Source of the DNA: an uncultured Campylobacter sp.
GTDB lineage: Bacteria > Campylobacterota > Campylobacteria > Campylobacterales > Campylobacteraceae
DNA length: 63,227 bases
Direction: 5' to 3'
Assembly: GCF_937921625.1 (NCBI RefSeq)
Contig: NZ_CAKZTI010000039.1
Span: forward strand, 1-63,227
A model generated the notes under the pieces. That model did no database searches. It was not told the origin of the DNA and saw only the letters and a program-made list of their open reading frames with translations. Positions 15,601 through 23,536 of the stretch are shown piece after piece. Position 1 is the stretch's first letter. Every line of letters starts with the position of its first letter. The position numbers were made by a program, and so were the translations under genes.

Positions 15601-17207
15601 CTAAATTTTTGCTCCACAGAATTTCGTAAATTTCGTAGCTCAGAGCCCTGCCATTGCGCCGATTCTTCTTGCTCACCCGCAAATCTCGGCGATATAGGAT
15701 TTTTGCCTTGCGCCTTTAAATTTTGCGTGCCGAAATCCGCCGCAAAGCCCGTCAGCGTGCGCCAAACAAACTCACGCTTTTTTAAAATCACGATCGGCTT
15801 GACATTGCAATCTATCAGCGCCTCTTCCTCTGCGCTTAAGCTAGCTGCGCGCCATGCCTGCGCTGCGTCGCGACACATGATCGCAAAGGGCTTGCTCGGG
15901 CGTTTTTTGAGCATTCGCAGCATGCGTACCGCGCGCTCGTTCGTCGCATCGCAAACGATATGAAAGCCGCCCATCCCTTTGATCGCACCGATCTGTCCAC
16001 GCCGCAAAAGCTCCGCCGTGCGCGCTATCGCCTCCTCGCCGCTTGATAAAATTTCACCGCCCGTGCCGCATAAAAACAGCTGCGGACCGCAGTGTGGGCA
16101 GGAGATCGGCTCGGCGTGATAGCGGCGCGTGAGCGGGTCTGTGTATTCGCCGCGGCAGAACTCGCACATCTCAAACGCCCTCATCGTGGTGTTTGCGCGG
16201 TCGTACGGCAACGCGGCGATGATGCTAAGGCGAGGGCCGCAATCCGTGCAGTTGATAAATGGGTAGTGAAAGCGCGGATTTTGGGGGTCGTAAAACTCTT
16301 TTTTGCACTGATCGCAGATCGCAAAATCGGGCAAAATCGGGTTAAATTTACGCCCCTCCTTGGATTGCGCGATCTTAAAATCAGTAAAATTCTGCGTAAA
16401 ATCTTGCGTATTTAGATCGGTGCGGATAATTTTATCGATTCGACAAAGCGGCGGCGCTTCACTGCGAAGGCGCTGCTCGAAAATTTTTAAAATTTCGGCT
16501 TCGCGCGGATCTTGCTCGGTACTTTGCGAATCGTGTTTAAAGCTCTGTAAGTCCCGCTTCGCATCTTGCAAGTCGCGCTTAATATTTTGCAAGCCTTGCG
16601 ACGATTCATTCTGCGACATACCGCGCTGCTGCGACGAATTTTGCACGATAAAATTTTGATCCGACGAAGCGGGCAAGATGGAGCCCTGCTCGTTTAGATC
16701 GGTCTTGAATAGGTTTGGTAAAAATTTCTCACTCGCCGCGGCTTGCAAATCTCTCGTCAAATCATGTGGCAAGCTCGTCAAATCAGACACACCAGCTAAA
16801 CCATTCGCCAAATCGCGCGACAAGCCGGTCAAATCATTTGGCAAGCTCGGCGCGCTCTGCGGCGAAAAGGGGCTCTCGTTTAAATTTGAACTTGCAAAAT
16901 TTTGTGATGAGTTCGCGGCTTTGTTAGAATCCGCCTCGGTAGAATTTAAAGACCGAGCAGCCGATAACGATACTTTCTGTGCTTGAATTTTGTTAGAATT
17001 TGGCTCATCTAAATTTAAAGGGGCGGAATTTTTATCAATCGAGCCTTTTTGCGGCTCGGAAAGGTCTGCGCAAACGATGATTTTAACGCCCTCGCCGTCG
17101 TTATAAACCTCGCCTTTCAGCCCCAAATCCACGGCGAGCTTGTAGACGAACGGGCGAAATCCTACCCCCTGAACTGCTCCGAAAACCTCAAATTTAGCCG
17201 CTTTCAT
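12636..17207 (-). CDS. hypF: HypF, carbamoyltransferase for hydrogenase CN ligand, doubled in length by insertions
   Basis: HypF turns carbamoyl phosphate into the thiocarbamoyl group on HypE. All four domains are present: acylphosphatase (FEVFGAVQGVGFRPF near residue 10), two zinc-finger halves (Cys298/301 with 320/323 and Cys348/351 with 370/373), YrdC-like (GAIKGMGGFHIVCDA; IVATSANISGEP), and the Kae1-like C-terminus (HHFAH near 1141; FDGTGYGTDG; LSGGVFQNATL; CNDSGIAYGQ). Normal length is about 750 residues; this frame has about 1523. The excess is four polar, repeat-rich insertions at 16506-17063, 14910-15728, 14106-14597 and 12939-13304, each between conserved blocks. No stop or frameshift interrupts it. 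The start at 17207 (MKAAKFEV) best fits the family but its ribosome binding site is weak; ATG 17213 is an alternative. It is last in the hydABCDE-hypF series. Confidence 0.9.
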   Translation of the reverse strand: MKAAKFEVFGAVQGVGFRPFVYKLAVDLGLKGEVYNDGEGVKIIVCADLSEPQKGSIDKNSAPLNLDEPNSNKIQAQKVSLSAARSLNSTEADSNKAANSSQNFASSNLNESPFSPQSAPSLPNDLTGLSRDLANGLAGVSDLTSLPHDLTRDLQAAASEKFLPNLFKTDLNEQGSILPASSDQNFIVQNSSQQRGMSQNESSQGLQNIKRDLQDAKRDLQSFKHDSQSTEQDPREAEILKIFEQRLRSEAPPLCRIDKIIRTDLNTQDFTQNFTDFKIAQSKEGRKFNPILPDFAICDQCKKEFYDPQNPRFHYPFINCTDCGPRLSIIAALPYDRANTTMRAFEMCEFCRGEYTDPLTRRYHAEPISCPHCGPQLFLCGTGGEILSSGEEAIARTAELLRRGQIGAIKGMGGFHIVCDATNERAVRMLRMLKKRPSKPFAIMCRDAAQAWRAASLSAEEEALIDCNVKPIVILKKREFVWRTLTGFAADFGTQNLKAQGKNPISPRFAGEQEESAQWQGSELRNLRNSVEQKFSTQGAEDCAEQDGLHSAQIFSKTTHRNFACDMLAADDSQCAVNELERAYDESDLQCAAKNLNSPQAVSEAQATINELKSQFAANGRELRYVSPDSWHADEQNLQLSTKISDLRPAASEPVSRNSANTSSLQYAADRTNSRRGACEQDLQNTADKAALQCVANESDSWFATDESISQNSANMQGLRHAEDGVDLQRSVSEPSPQQTINLQGSCSAQACTADACGAHSDSSSDFVRLPASFSAIFRAGAIFIAPSVAPNLNKIGIFLANTGVHLLLFEYFDRPIVATSANISGEPIIFSSEELRAKLGGVISFYLDNDREILTPSDDSIAFLPQFEARTSAPDSKTACNSSKIFASLSTCAKTENSALNLILAQNFAANSATSQTLIAPQNFKENFAGEQNLENSQRPSDTDTSYDAANFTSETSCHAVNSAPQKNQNDANSAAEINSNCETKSAHGAGLANSASTTNSINSTNLADAAKSASTANLTNYTNLSAEADALDRALFLRTSRGMNPKIFPSKFHLKGTFLALGAELKNQFAIYKDGQIFISPYIGDLKNVATNERFFALLNMFVHAYELKFDAVIADLHPQFSHTRFFEQRGYPVIRYQHHFAHLVSNLAQNELLSSGKKYLGFCFDGTGYGTDGTIWGGEVMIFNEFGFNRVAKFDEIALIGGENAIKNIYKLALALVFKFNAKGAAREFLAKFSVSEVANLEKIAPRAVRSSSLGRLFDAFAAVICDLRAVSFDGEAGMRLENLYIQGCEQSYKFRLKKAGENFTQNASYCASQQRGIDDLRHETQREAGQGGLNAQNHSGMKNSCALQGDFKKLEGDTASKDWLERAAENIVGGGEKNTNVAANSIKQAPALNLINSESKNVADANQIPQNKACAPSLEGECYVIDYKEAFLQALSDEPRLAATKFINAIANFIAEFAEGFGLEVALSGGVFQNATLLNLTCEKLRARGIKFHLNRAIPCNDSGIAYGQLAAYLSEISR
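12939..13304 (-). repeat. HypF insertion 4, low-complexity segment in the Kae1-like domain
   Basis: About 120 residues rich in Asn, Gln, Ala and Ser interrupt the Kae1-like domain between FRLKKAGENF and ECYVIDYKEAF. Conserved sequence resumes immediately on both sides. Confidence 0.6.
14106..14597 (-). repeat. HypF insertion 3, between YrdC-like and Kae1-like domains
   Basis: About 165 residues, including units such as QNFAANSAT, QNFKENFAGEQNLENSQ and many NS, TN and AN pairs, form a linker between the two enzymatic domains. Confidence 0.6.
14910..15728 (-). repeat. HypF insertion 2, about 270 residues within the YrdC-like domain
   Basis: This segment follows a loose 9-10 residue period with recurring LQ-x-x-A, S-x-N-S-A-N and E-x-D-L-Q patterns, unusually rich in Cys and Trp for a linker. 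It separates FVWRTLTGF from FVRLPASFSAIF. Confidence 0.6.
16506..17063 (-). repeat. HypF insertion 1, about 185 residues in the acylphosphatase domain
   Basis: A Ser/Asn/Gln/Asp-rich segment with repeated LTSLPHDLTRDLQ and KRDLQ-x-x-KRDLQ-like units follows the first two strands of the acylphosphatase domain. The domain resumes with EILKIFEQRLRSEAPPLCRID. Confidence 0.6.
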
Positions 17208-17492
17208 ACACATGCTTTCATAAATTGCGCGACGCCGGAGCTGTTTTGCGAGCAAAATGCGCTCGCGGCGGGCGGACAAAGCGTTCCGGACGCTGCAAAA
17301 TGTGCTCTAAATTTAATAAAATTCGTTCCTTCACGCTCGCGCCCCTTGCCGCTTTTTTAAAATTTCGCGCGATCTCATCTGCGTTAAATTTAGCCCGTAT
17401 GGCGCGGCTATCGGCACTGCAATGCCCGCGCAACTTGCTGTTTTGCGGATAAGGTTTTGAAGCTTTGCCGAAAATTCGCATATACACCCGAT

Positions 17493-19130
17493 CTAGCGAG
17501 CTTGAAGCGCGAAGCTGTCGCTAAAGCTCGCGTCAAAATTTTTGCAAAGCTTAAGCATTAAATCTGCGAACTTGCGCCCGCTAAACATCGCGCCACCGAA
17601 GATCAAAACGTCAAAATCCTCTTTGCGCTCATCCGCCAGATCGCTTAAAAAATAGCCCAAACTATCGAAAAATCCGAACGCAAACAGCTTTTCATTGGCG
17701 CCTGCGAGTGCATAGCTCATCGCCGAGCGCAAAATTTTATCCGCTTGCACGCAGCCACGCTCATCAGTGCAAAAATCGAGTCGCACCCCTTTGCCGCCCG
17801 CAAAATCCTCCGCAGCCGCTATCAAAAACGCCGCATCGCGCCCCCAGATAAGCTGTGCGGCGACGCTAAAGATGGTGTGAAATCCCGCGTTTGCACTTTT
17901 TAAAATTTCATCGATTTTTGCGACGTTTACGCTAAATTTGGCGTTAAAATTTTCAAGCAGCTTCGCGCCCGTTTCGTCCGCGCAAATTTGCGCCTTAAGC
18001 TCGTCGAAGCTGCGCGGCAGATCAAATTTAAGCAGAATTTTTTTAGAGCTTTCGCCGTAAATTGCGATCTCGTCGTCCGTGCCCACGCCCAAAAAGCAGC
18101 GCAAAACGCGTTTTTTGGAATCATTCAAAACCCCCTTCTCGCGGCACGTAAGCGCAAAAAGAGCGGAGTTTTTGTCGTTTGAGTTTTTCAGATAAGAGCT
18201 TGCGGCGTCGCTTAAAAAGTCCTCGTTTTGCACGATCAAAAAGCCGTTTTGCAGCGGCGAGATCTTAAAAATTTTATCTTTTTGCGCCGCATTTTCACAT
18301 TTTGCGCTTAAAAAATAGATCTCGTCGCTTGCCAAAGCGCGTCCCAGCGCAAACACGAATATGTCGCCCGCAAGCTTTACGTCAAAAAATTTAGGCGCGT
18401 CCTCGTGATTTTTTCTAAAGATCGCATTAGTTTTTAGGCTTATGAGCGGCTTTTCGAAGGCTGCGAGCGCAATTTTGCTCTTTTCGTCGCTCGCAAAAAT
18501 CCCATCCAGCGCGCCCACTCCCGCGGCTATCAAAAAATCGGCGCTAAAATCCACGTCCGCTTTGAGCGTGAAAGTTGCACCGCCGCGCTCGATCTGCACC
18601 TGCCTTGCGTGCAGCAAGTTTAGGCGGCAAAGCTCCAGCAAGCGAGCGAAATTTTCCCTGCTTACCGCTTCAAATTTACCGTCATGAAGCACGCTGGCGC
18701 CGCTTATTATCCCGAATTCGTTTTGAGATGGCTCGGCGCGAGCGAGGTATTCTTTCATCACTCGCGGAGTGAAGTTATTAAATTTAGCCGCGCTATGGGC
18801 ATTTGAAATTTCATCCTCTAAAAATTTGCTTAAATCGCCCAAGGAGGCATCTTCAAACGTGCCGTTAAATTTCAGCGCTTTTGCTTCGGCGCCGTCCTCG
18901 CCCACCACGCGCACGGAGGATTTTGCCAAAAATATGGAGTTTGGAATCAGAGGCATCGCCTCGTCGCTAAATTTTAAAATTTCATCCTCGCCGCCGCGCA
19001 CGAAAAGGCTTATTAAGTTCGCCTCTTTTTTCAGGCAAAACTCCAGCGTGCTTTTACGAGCATAAAACAGCAAGAAGTGCGCTATCAGCGCATTTTCATT
19101 AAGGTAGTTAAACTCATATGCTACTATCAT
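17493..19130 (-). CDS. HydE-like hydrogenase accessory protein
   Basis: I read this as the HydE protein found after hydABCD in Helicobacter and Wolinella (HP0635-like), which is required for hydrogenase activity by an unknown mechanism. The evidence is position, size (about 545 residues) and a general resemblance I recall, not a catalytic motif. The C-terminal third (SAMSYALAGANEKLFAFGFFDSLGYFLSDL; FDVLIFGGAMFSGRKFADLML) resembles the end of a HypF/Kae1-like domain, with the GGxF motif present. ATG at 19130 follows AAGGGGCGAG. A frame start at 19148 has no such site. Its first codons overlap the end of hydD by 17 bp. Alternative: an unrelated hydrogenase-linked protein. Confidence 0.6.
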   Translation of the reverse strand: MIVAYEFNYLNENALIAHFLLFYARKSTLEFCLKKEANLISLFVRGGEDEILKFSDEAMPLIPNSIFLAKSSVRVVGEDGAEAKALKFNGTFEDASLGDLSKFLEDEISNAHSAAKFNNFTPRVMKEYLARAEPSQNEFGIISGASVLHDGKFEAVSRENFARLLELCRLNLLHARQVQIERGGATFTLKADVDFSADFLIAAGVGALDGIFASDEKSKIALAAFEKPLISLKTNAIFRKNHEDAPKFFDVKLAGDIFVFALGRALASDEIYFLSAKCENAAQKDKIFKISPLQNGFLIVQNEDFLSDAASSYLKNSNDKNSALFALTCREKGVLNDSKKRVLRCFLGVGTDDEIAIYGESSKKILLKFDLPRSFDELKAQICADETGAKLLENFNAKFSVNVAKIDEILKSANAGFHTIFSVAAQLIWGRDAAFLIAAAEDFAGGKGVRLDFCTDERGCVQADKILRSAMSYALAGANEKLFAFGFFDSLGYFLSDLADERKEDFDVLIFGGAMFSGRKFADLMLKLCKNFDASFSDSFALQAR

Positions 19131-19992
19131 CTCGCCCCTTTTTTGCAAATCGATCCGCTATATCTTGGGCGCTGAGATCGGCGATTTTTTCATGCGCAAA
19201 ACCAAGATCCGATAAGTACTTAAGCGCCGTTTTTTCCATGATTTTTGAGGACTCTAAAATCACGGAGCTTAGCTTAAAGCTTGCTTCCTCGATGCGCTGC
19301 GGCACGACCGCTAGAATTTTAACGTGAGGCAGATCGCCGCAAAGATCCATCATCTGCAGAGTTTGAAGCATTTCGATCTCGTGCGCCGAGCCGCTCCAGC
19401 TGATCTGCTTAGGCATTGCGTCGTAGTCGAAAAAATACACCTCGCCGCTCTTTGCACCCTCCGCGTCTATGCAATCGATCAGCAAAATTTCATCAAATTC
19501 CGCCATCGTAGGCATCAAAAAGCTAGCCAGCGTCCCGCCGTCGATAAAGCTGATCTGATCCGCGCTGTTGCTCGGCGCGGCGGAATTTTCGGCAATAAGA
19601 TTCGCATTAATAGAGCTTTGCGCTGCGGAATTTATTACGAAATTTTGCGAAGTAAAATTTGAAGCGGAATCCTGCTCGGCAGAATTTTCTGAAGTAGAAT
19701 TTCGGTCTAAATTTACTGTCGTGAAATTTTGCTTAAAGATAAAATTCTCATCCATAGAATTTCGCAAGGAGTCGCGCTCTATGGAATTTTGCGAGGTAGA
19801 ATTTTGTATCGCAGAGACTTGGGCGGAATTTTGAGTAGAATTCTGCGCCGCGAAATCCTCGCCCGCCTTAGAATTTCGTGCGGCGGCTTTAGGATAAAAT
19901 TTATAGTTCTGCGCGAGCGCGCGGACGAAGTGCACGCCTATGCCCTCGTCCGCGTAGATGACGTTGCCGATACCCAGTACCAGCACCCTCAA
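19114..19992 (-). CDS. hydD: HydD, hydrogenase large-subunit maturation endopeptidase, with insertion
   Basis: HydD (HyaD/HybD family) trims the C-terminus of the large subunit after nickel insertion. The start VLVLGIGNVIYADEGIGVH carries the metal-ligand Glu16, and LLIDCIDAEGAKSGEVYFF and GSAHEIEMLQTL (conserved His) follow. The usual length is about 160-180 residues; this one has 292. The extra 110 residues (about 36-146, at 19555-19887) are a QNS/QNF-type pentad array between the first helix and the second strand. The start codon is TTG at 19992, overlapping the hydC stop in TTGA. Confidence 0.88.
   Translation of the reverse strand: MRVLVLGIGNVIYADEGIGVHFVRALAQNYKFYPKAAARNSKAGEDFAAQNSTQNSAQVSAIQNSTSQNSIERDSLRNSMDENFIFKQNFTTVNLDRNSTSENSAEQDSASNFTSQNFVINSAAQSSINANLIAENSAAPSNSADQISFIDGGTLASFLMPTMAEFDEILLIDCIDAEGAKSGEVYFFDYDAMPKQISWSGSAHEIEMLQTLQMMDLCGDLPHVKILAVVPQRIEEASFKLSSVILESSKIMEKTALKYLSDLGFAHEKIADLSAQDIADRFAKKGRDDSSI
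19555..19887 (-). repeat. HydD insertion: degenerate 15-bp (5-residue) repeat array
   Basis: The segment reads QNSTS, QNSIE, RDSLR and so on, with a dominant 5-residue step and occasional slips. On the coding strand the unit centres on GCAAAATTC. It lies in the middle of the protease without breaking the frame. Confidence 0.6.
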
Positions 19993-20663
19993 GCGTGCTC
20001 TTCCTTTTTAAATTTATAGCCGCTTACGATCGCATCCATCGCGCCGTCCCTGCCCTTGACGGCGTTAAAGACCGCCATATAGACGTGGATCGGCACGAAG
20101 ATTATGATGATATTCATGCAAAGATGATGTATCATTCGCACTTCGCTTAGACCGCCCATCGCCGCTTCCAGCGGGCGTAAGAGACCGTATAGTGCGCCGC
20201 CGAGCCCCTCGTGATAGACGTGCACGTATAATATCATACCCGTTAGGCAGATTACGAACAATACTAGATAAAAGCCCAGATAGGAGATGAACTGTAGCGG
20301 GTTATAAACGCCGCGAAGATGCGGGTGCTCGCCCAAAAAGATATAGTATTTGATCTGAGCGATCCAGACGCGCGGGCTAAAAAAATCCTTGATACTCAAA
20401 AGCTCTTTTCTGCTCTTTTTATCGAAGAAGAAAAGATAAGTTTTAAAGATCGCCGCGCCGATCATCGCAAAGCCGAAGATCAGATGCACGAATCTAAATT
20501 TAGCCTGCATGAAAAGCACCGGCTCGGGACTCACCTCAGGCGCGGTGAAAACAAAGGCGATATAATATCCGGTAATCACCAAAATCGTAATGCAAAGCGC
20601 ACGCAGCCAGTGCGTGAGCCTAAGACCGATTGAGAACTCGTATTCCGCAAATCTTTTTTTCAT
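19989..20663 (-). CDS. hydC: HydC, cytochrome b subunit of the uptake hydrogenase
   Basis: This 224-residue membrane protein has four transmembrane segments (about 22-42, 62-82, 120-142 and 182-204). Likely heme-b ligands are the His in RLTHWLRAL, FRFVHLIFG and MIHHLCMN with PIHVYMA. It passes electrons from HydA to menaquinone and anchors HydAB on the periplasmic side. ATG at 20663 follows AAAGGATAAATC. It is 3 bp downstream of hydB and overlaps hydD, as in a tight operon. Confidence 0.93.
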   Translation of the reverse strand: MKKRFAEYEFSIGLRLTHWLRALCITILVITGYYIAFVFTAPEVSPEPVLFMQAKFRFVHLIFGFAMIGAAIFKTYLFFFDKKSRKELLSIKDFFSPRVWIAQIKYYIFLGEHPHLRGVYNPLQFISYLGFYLVLFVICLTGMILYVHVYHEGLGGALYGLLRPLEAAMGGLSEVRMIHHLCMNIIIIFVPIHVYMAVFNAVKGRDGAMDAIVSGYKFKKEEHA

Positions 20664-20666
20664 GAT

Positions 20667-22388
20667 TTATCCTTTGCTGGGATCTACCCTATAGCAGCCA
20701 AGCTCCGCCCCTTTAGCGTCCATTACGTGCACGGCGCAGGCGATACAAGGATCGAATGAATGGATGCGGCGGATGATCTCTAGCGGCTTGGAAAGATCGG
20801 CAAGCTTAAGTCCGATCAAGCAGGATTCGTAAGCGCCCATAGCGCCGTCTTTATCCTTCGGAGTGGCGTTCCAAGTAGAAGGTACGACCGCCTGCCAGTT
20901 TTTGATGACGCCCTTTTCGATCCTGCACCAGTGGCTAAGTGCGCCGCGCGGCACGTGACCGATATAGCGACCTTTGTACTCTTTGGAATTATCGATTACA
21001 TATTTTGCGCAGGTCTGCGTATCGCCGCTTTTGATGTTTGCGATCAAATTTTCTAGCGCGATCAGTCCGTTGTCGGCAACGACTTTAGCCTCGATCATAC
21101 GGCACGCCGTTCGTCCAAGCGTCGAAAATACCGCCTCAAGCGGCAAGCCGGCGTCTTTTAGGAATTGATCCACGACCTTTACTACGCGCTCGTTTTTCTT
21201 GGCGTAATTTACTACGATATTTGCAAGAGGTCCTACCTGAAGCGGCTTACCGTCGTATCGCGGAGCCTTAATCCAGGTGTATTTGCCCTGGGTATCGAGC
21301 ACCTTCGTATGTGCTTCTTTGCCGTGCGCGTCGATGCTCTGTCCGTCCTGAAGGCCCGTATAATTCGGCTCCTGCTCGCCGTCGTAAGGATGAAGCGGCG
21401 CATCGTTTTTATACCACGCATGCGTTGCCTCCTCGGTGATCTTGTTCTCATCAAGCTCCAAAACCTTGCTAATATCGCCGTTCATAATCATGCCACTTTG
21501 AAATAGCCATTCGTTCTTTGAAAGCTGAAATTCTTGATGAGTCCATAAATTTGCCACGCCGATATCGTTTAGCACGCTAGGCTCGTTGCCGTAAGCTTTG
21601 GCGGCCATTACGAGATCAGGATAGTAGGCACGATTTACGAAGTCCGCGACCTCTTTAAATTTAGACATATATTCGCCAAGTCTCGCAGGACTTAGGATAT
21701 CCATCACGCAGGTGACGCCGCCTACGGTGAGGCTTTGCGGATGAGGCTGCTTCGCACCGAATATCGCCATCATCTGAGCCGCCGTGCGCTGAATGCGCAA
21801 ACACTCAAGATAGTGCGAAAGAGCGATTAAATTTTGCTCCGGGCTAAGCTTATATGTTGGGTGGCCGAAGTAGGCGTTGGCAAAAGGTCCCAAGGCGCCT
21901 TTTTTAACAAAAGCGCCCACGCGATCTTGCACCTCTTTTAGCTTATCGGCACCGCACGCATAAGGGGTATCGCAGTATTTAAACGCCTCTTCGCTTGCTT
22001 TTTTAGGATCGGCGCTAAGCGCGCTTACTACATCTACAAAATCAAGTCCATGGAGTTGATAAAAATGCACCGGATGATCGTGCAAAAATAGCGCATTAGC
22101 CATCAGCGTGCGCGTTAGCAAGGCATTTAGCGGCGGAGTTATGCCGAGGGCGTTTTCTACCGCGACGATACCCGCTTTGTAGTGCGAGAAGGTGCAGACG
22201 CCGCAAATTCTTTGCATAAAAAATCCCGCGTCGCGCGGATCTCTATTTTTTACTATGGTCTCAAGCCCGCGCCATAAAGTGGAGCTACTATAAGCCTCGC
22301 GGACGACGTTTTCATCATCCACTACGACCTCTATTCTTAAATGTCCCTCTATTCTGGTTATCGGATCTATTACGATTCTTTGCGACAT
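20667..22388 (-). CDS. hydB: HydB, [NiFe]-hydrogenase large subunit
   Basis: This is the 573-residue catalytic subunit oxidising H2. The nickel-iron site cysteines are in QRICGVCTFSH near residue 62 and DPCIACAVH near the C-terminus. The chain continues as VMDAKG to the end at SKG after that His, the tail expected to be removed by HydD. ATG at 22388 follows AAAGGGGAATAATC, two bases after the hydA stop. It shows no low-complexity insertions, unlike its maturation proteins. Confidence 0.97.
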   Translation of the reverse strand: MSQRIVIDPITRIEGHLRIEVVVDDENVVREAYSSSTLWRGLETIVKNRDPRDAGFFMQRICGVCTFSHYKAGIVAVENALGITPPLNALLTRTLMANALFLHDHPVHFYQLHGLDFVDVVSALSADPKKASEEAFKYCDTPYACGADKLKEVQDRVGAFVKKGALGPFANAYFGHPTYKLSPEQNLIALSHYLECLRIQRTAAQMMAIFGAKQPHPQSLTVGGVTCVMDILSPARLGEYMSKFKEVADFVNRAYYPDLVMAAKAYGNEPSVLNDIGVANLWTHQEFQLSKNEWLFQSGMIMNGDISKVLELDENKITEEATHAWYKNDAPLHPYDGEQEPNYTGLQDGQSIDAHGKEAHTKVLDTQGKYTWIKAPRYDGKPLQVGPLANIVVNYAKKNERVVKVVDQFLKDAGLPLEAVFSTLGRTACRMIEAKVVADNGLIALENLIANIKSGDTQTCAKYVIDNSKEYKGRYIGHVPRGALSHWCRIEKGVIKNWQAVVPSTWNATPKDKDGAMGAYESCLIGLKLADLSKPLEIIRRIHSFDPCIACAVHVMDAKGAELGCYRVDPSKG

Positions 22389-22390
22389 GA

Positions 22391-23536
22391 TTATTCCCCT
22401 TTATCTTTCTTGAATGACGCAATCGCCGCGTGTGCCGCTACCGCAACACCCGTGATCGCTAAAATTCCGACACCTATCTTATCTGCGGTAGCATCAGCGC
22501 CGAGCCCGCCGAAAACGCTTTCATAAAGGCGATCTGCCAAAGGCTCCTCAAAAGGCCCCATATGATCCCAGAAATCAGGCTCCGAGCAGCCTATGCAGCC
22601 GTGACCCGCCTGTACCGGCCAGCTAGTGTGGGAGTTGAAGCGCTCGCGTGAGCAGTTATTAAATGTATAAGGGCCCTTGCAGCCTACTTTATAAAGGCAA
22701 TATCCGTCCTTTGCGCCCGCATCGCCGAAGCTTTCTACAAACTCGCCCGCGTCGAAATGTCCGCGGCGCTCGCATAGATCGTGGATGCGCAGCCCGTAAG
22801 CCCATTTCGGTCGGTTGTAAACATCAAGGCTTGGAAGCGTGCCAAAAAGGATGAAATTTAGCACGTTACCTACGATATTTTTTTCGTTAGGTGGGCAGCC
22901 CGGGATGTTGACGACGGGTTTGCTTATGATTTTGTCCAAACCTACGGCGCCGGTTGGATTTGGAGCTGCGGCTTGGATACCGCCGAAGCTCGAACAGGTG
23001 CCGATCGCAAATATCGCCGCAGCGCCCTCGGCAGCGTCTTTGCAGTGCTGAGCTCCGCTCTTGCCCTCGGGACCCACGGTTAGGAAAAATTCATTCTCGC
23101 CGCTTGGAATTCCGCCCTCAACCATCAAGATATAGCGCCCCTTATATTTTTCGATAGCGCCTTCTAAATTTTCCTCGGCTTGCCAGCCTGCGGCAGCCAT
23201 TATCGTCTCGTGGTATTCGAGGCTGATGTAATCGAATATGAGGCTATCGATCGTAGGCGTCTCGGTACGCAGCAAGCTCTCGCTACAGCCTGTGCACTCC
23301 GCCATATGAAGCCAGATCACGGGCAGGCGATCTGCAAGCTCCGCAGCTCGCGCCACGCTCGGCGCAAATGCGGCCGGAAGCCCGAGCATCGCGGTCATCG
23401 CTCCGCTCCATTTCATAAAATCGCGGCGCGAAAAACCTTTGCTCTTAAGCCTTTCTTGTATGCTCTCATCCGCTTTTATTCGCGGCAAACGCTCAACGGC
23501 ATCAAGTCTAGCCGAAATTTGAGCCAAATCAACCAT
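22391..23536 (-). CDS. hydA: HydA, [NiFe]-hydrogenase small subunit, Tat-exported
   Basis: This is the 381-residue iron-sulfur subunit. The twin-arginine signal SRRDFMKWSGAMTAML occupies about residues 36-60. CTGCSES binds the proximal cluster, with further Cys motifs (IPGCPPNE; HDLCERRGHF; YKVGCKGPYTFNNC; GCIGCSEPDFW). The C-terminal hydrophobic helix (VGILAITGVAVAAHAAIA) anchors it in the membrane beside HydC. ATG at 23536 has GGAGG upstream. It is the first gene of the operon, so the 426 bp upstream carry the promoter and the direct repeats described separately. Confidence 0.97.
   Translation of the reverse strand: MVDLAQISARLDAVERLPRIKADESIQERLKSKGFSRRDFMKWSGAMTAMLGLPAAFAPSVARAAELADRLPVIWLHMAECTGCSESLLRTETPTIDSLIFDYISLEYHETIMAAAGWQAEENLEGAIEKYKGRYILMVEGGIPSGENEFFLTVGPEGKSGAQHCKDAAEGAAAIFAIGTCSSFGGIQAAAPNPTGAVGLDKIISKPVVNIPGCPPNEKNIVGNVLNFILFGTLPSLDVYNRPKWAYGLRIHDLCERRGHFDAGEFVESFGDAGAKDGYCLYKVGCKGPYTFNNCSRERFNSHTSWPVQAGHGCIGCSEPDFWDHMGPFEEPLADRLYESVFGGLGADATADKIGVGILAITGVAVAAHAAIASFKKDKGE

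Noticed and set aside
14677..15963. 428-residue plus-strand open frame opposite the hypF insertion.
   Set aside because: It is an antisense by-product of the repeat composition, rich in Cys and Ser without any recognised domain.
12636..17207. HypF as two or more genes fused by error or as a frameshifted pseudogene.
   Set aside because: All HypF domains occur once, in normal order and in one frame, so the extra length is insertion rather than fusion or decay.
17218..17487. 89-residue frame upstream of hypF on the same strand.
   Set aside because: Arg/Ala-rich composition, no ribosome binding site and overlap with the hypF start make it a chance frame.
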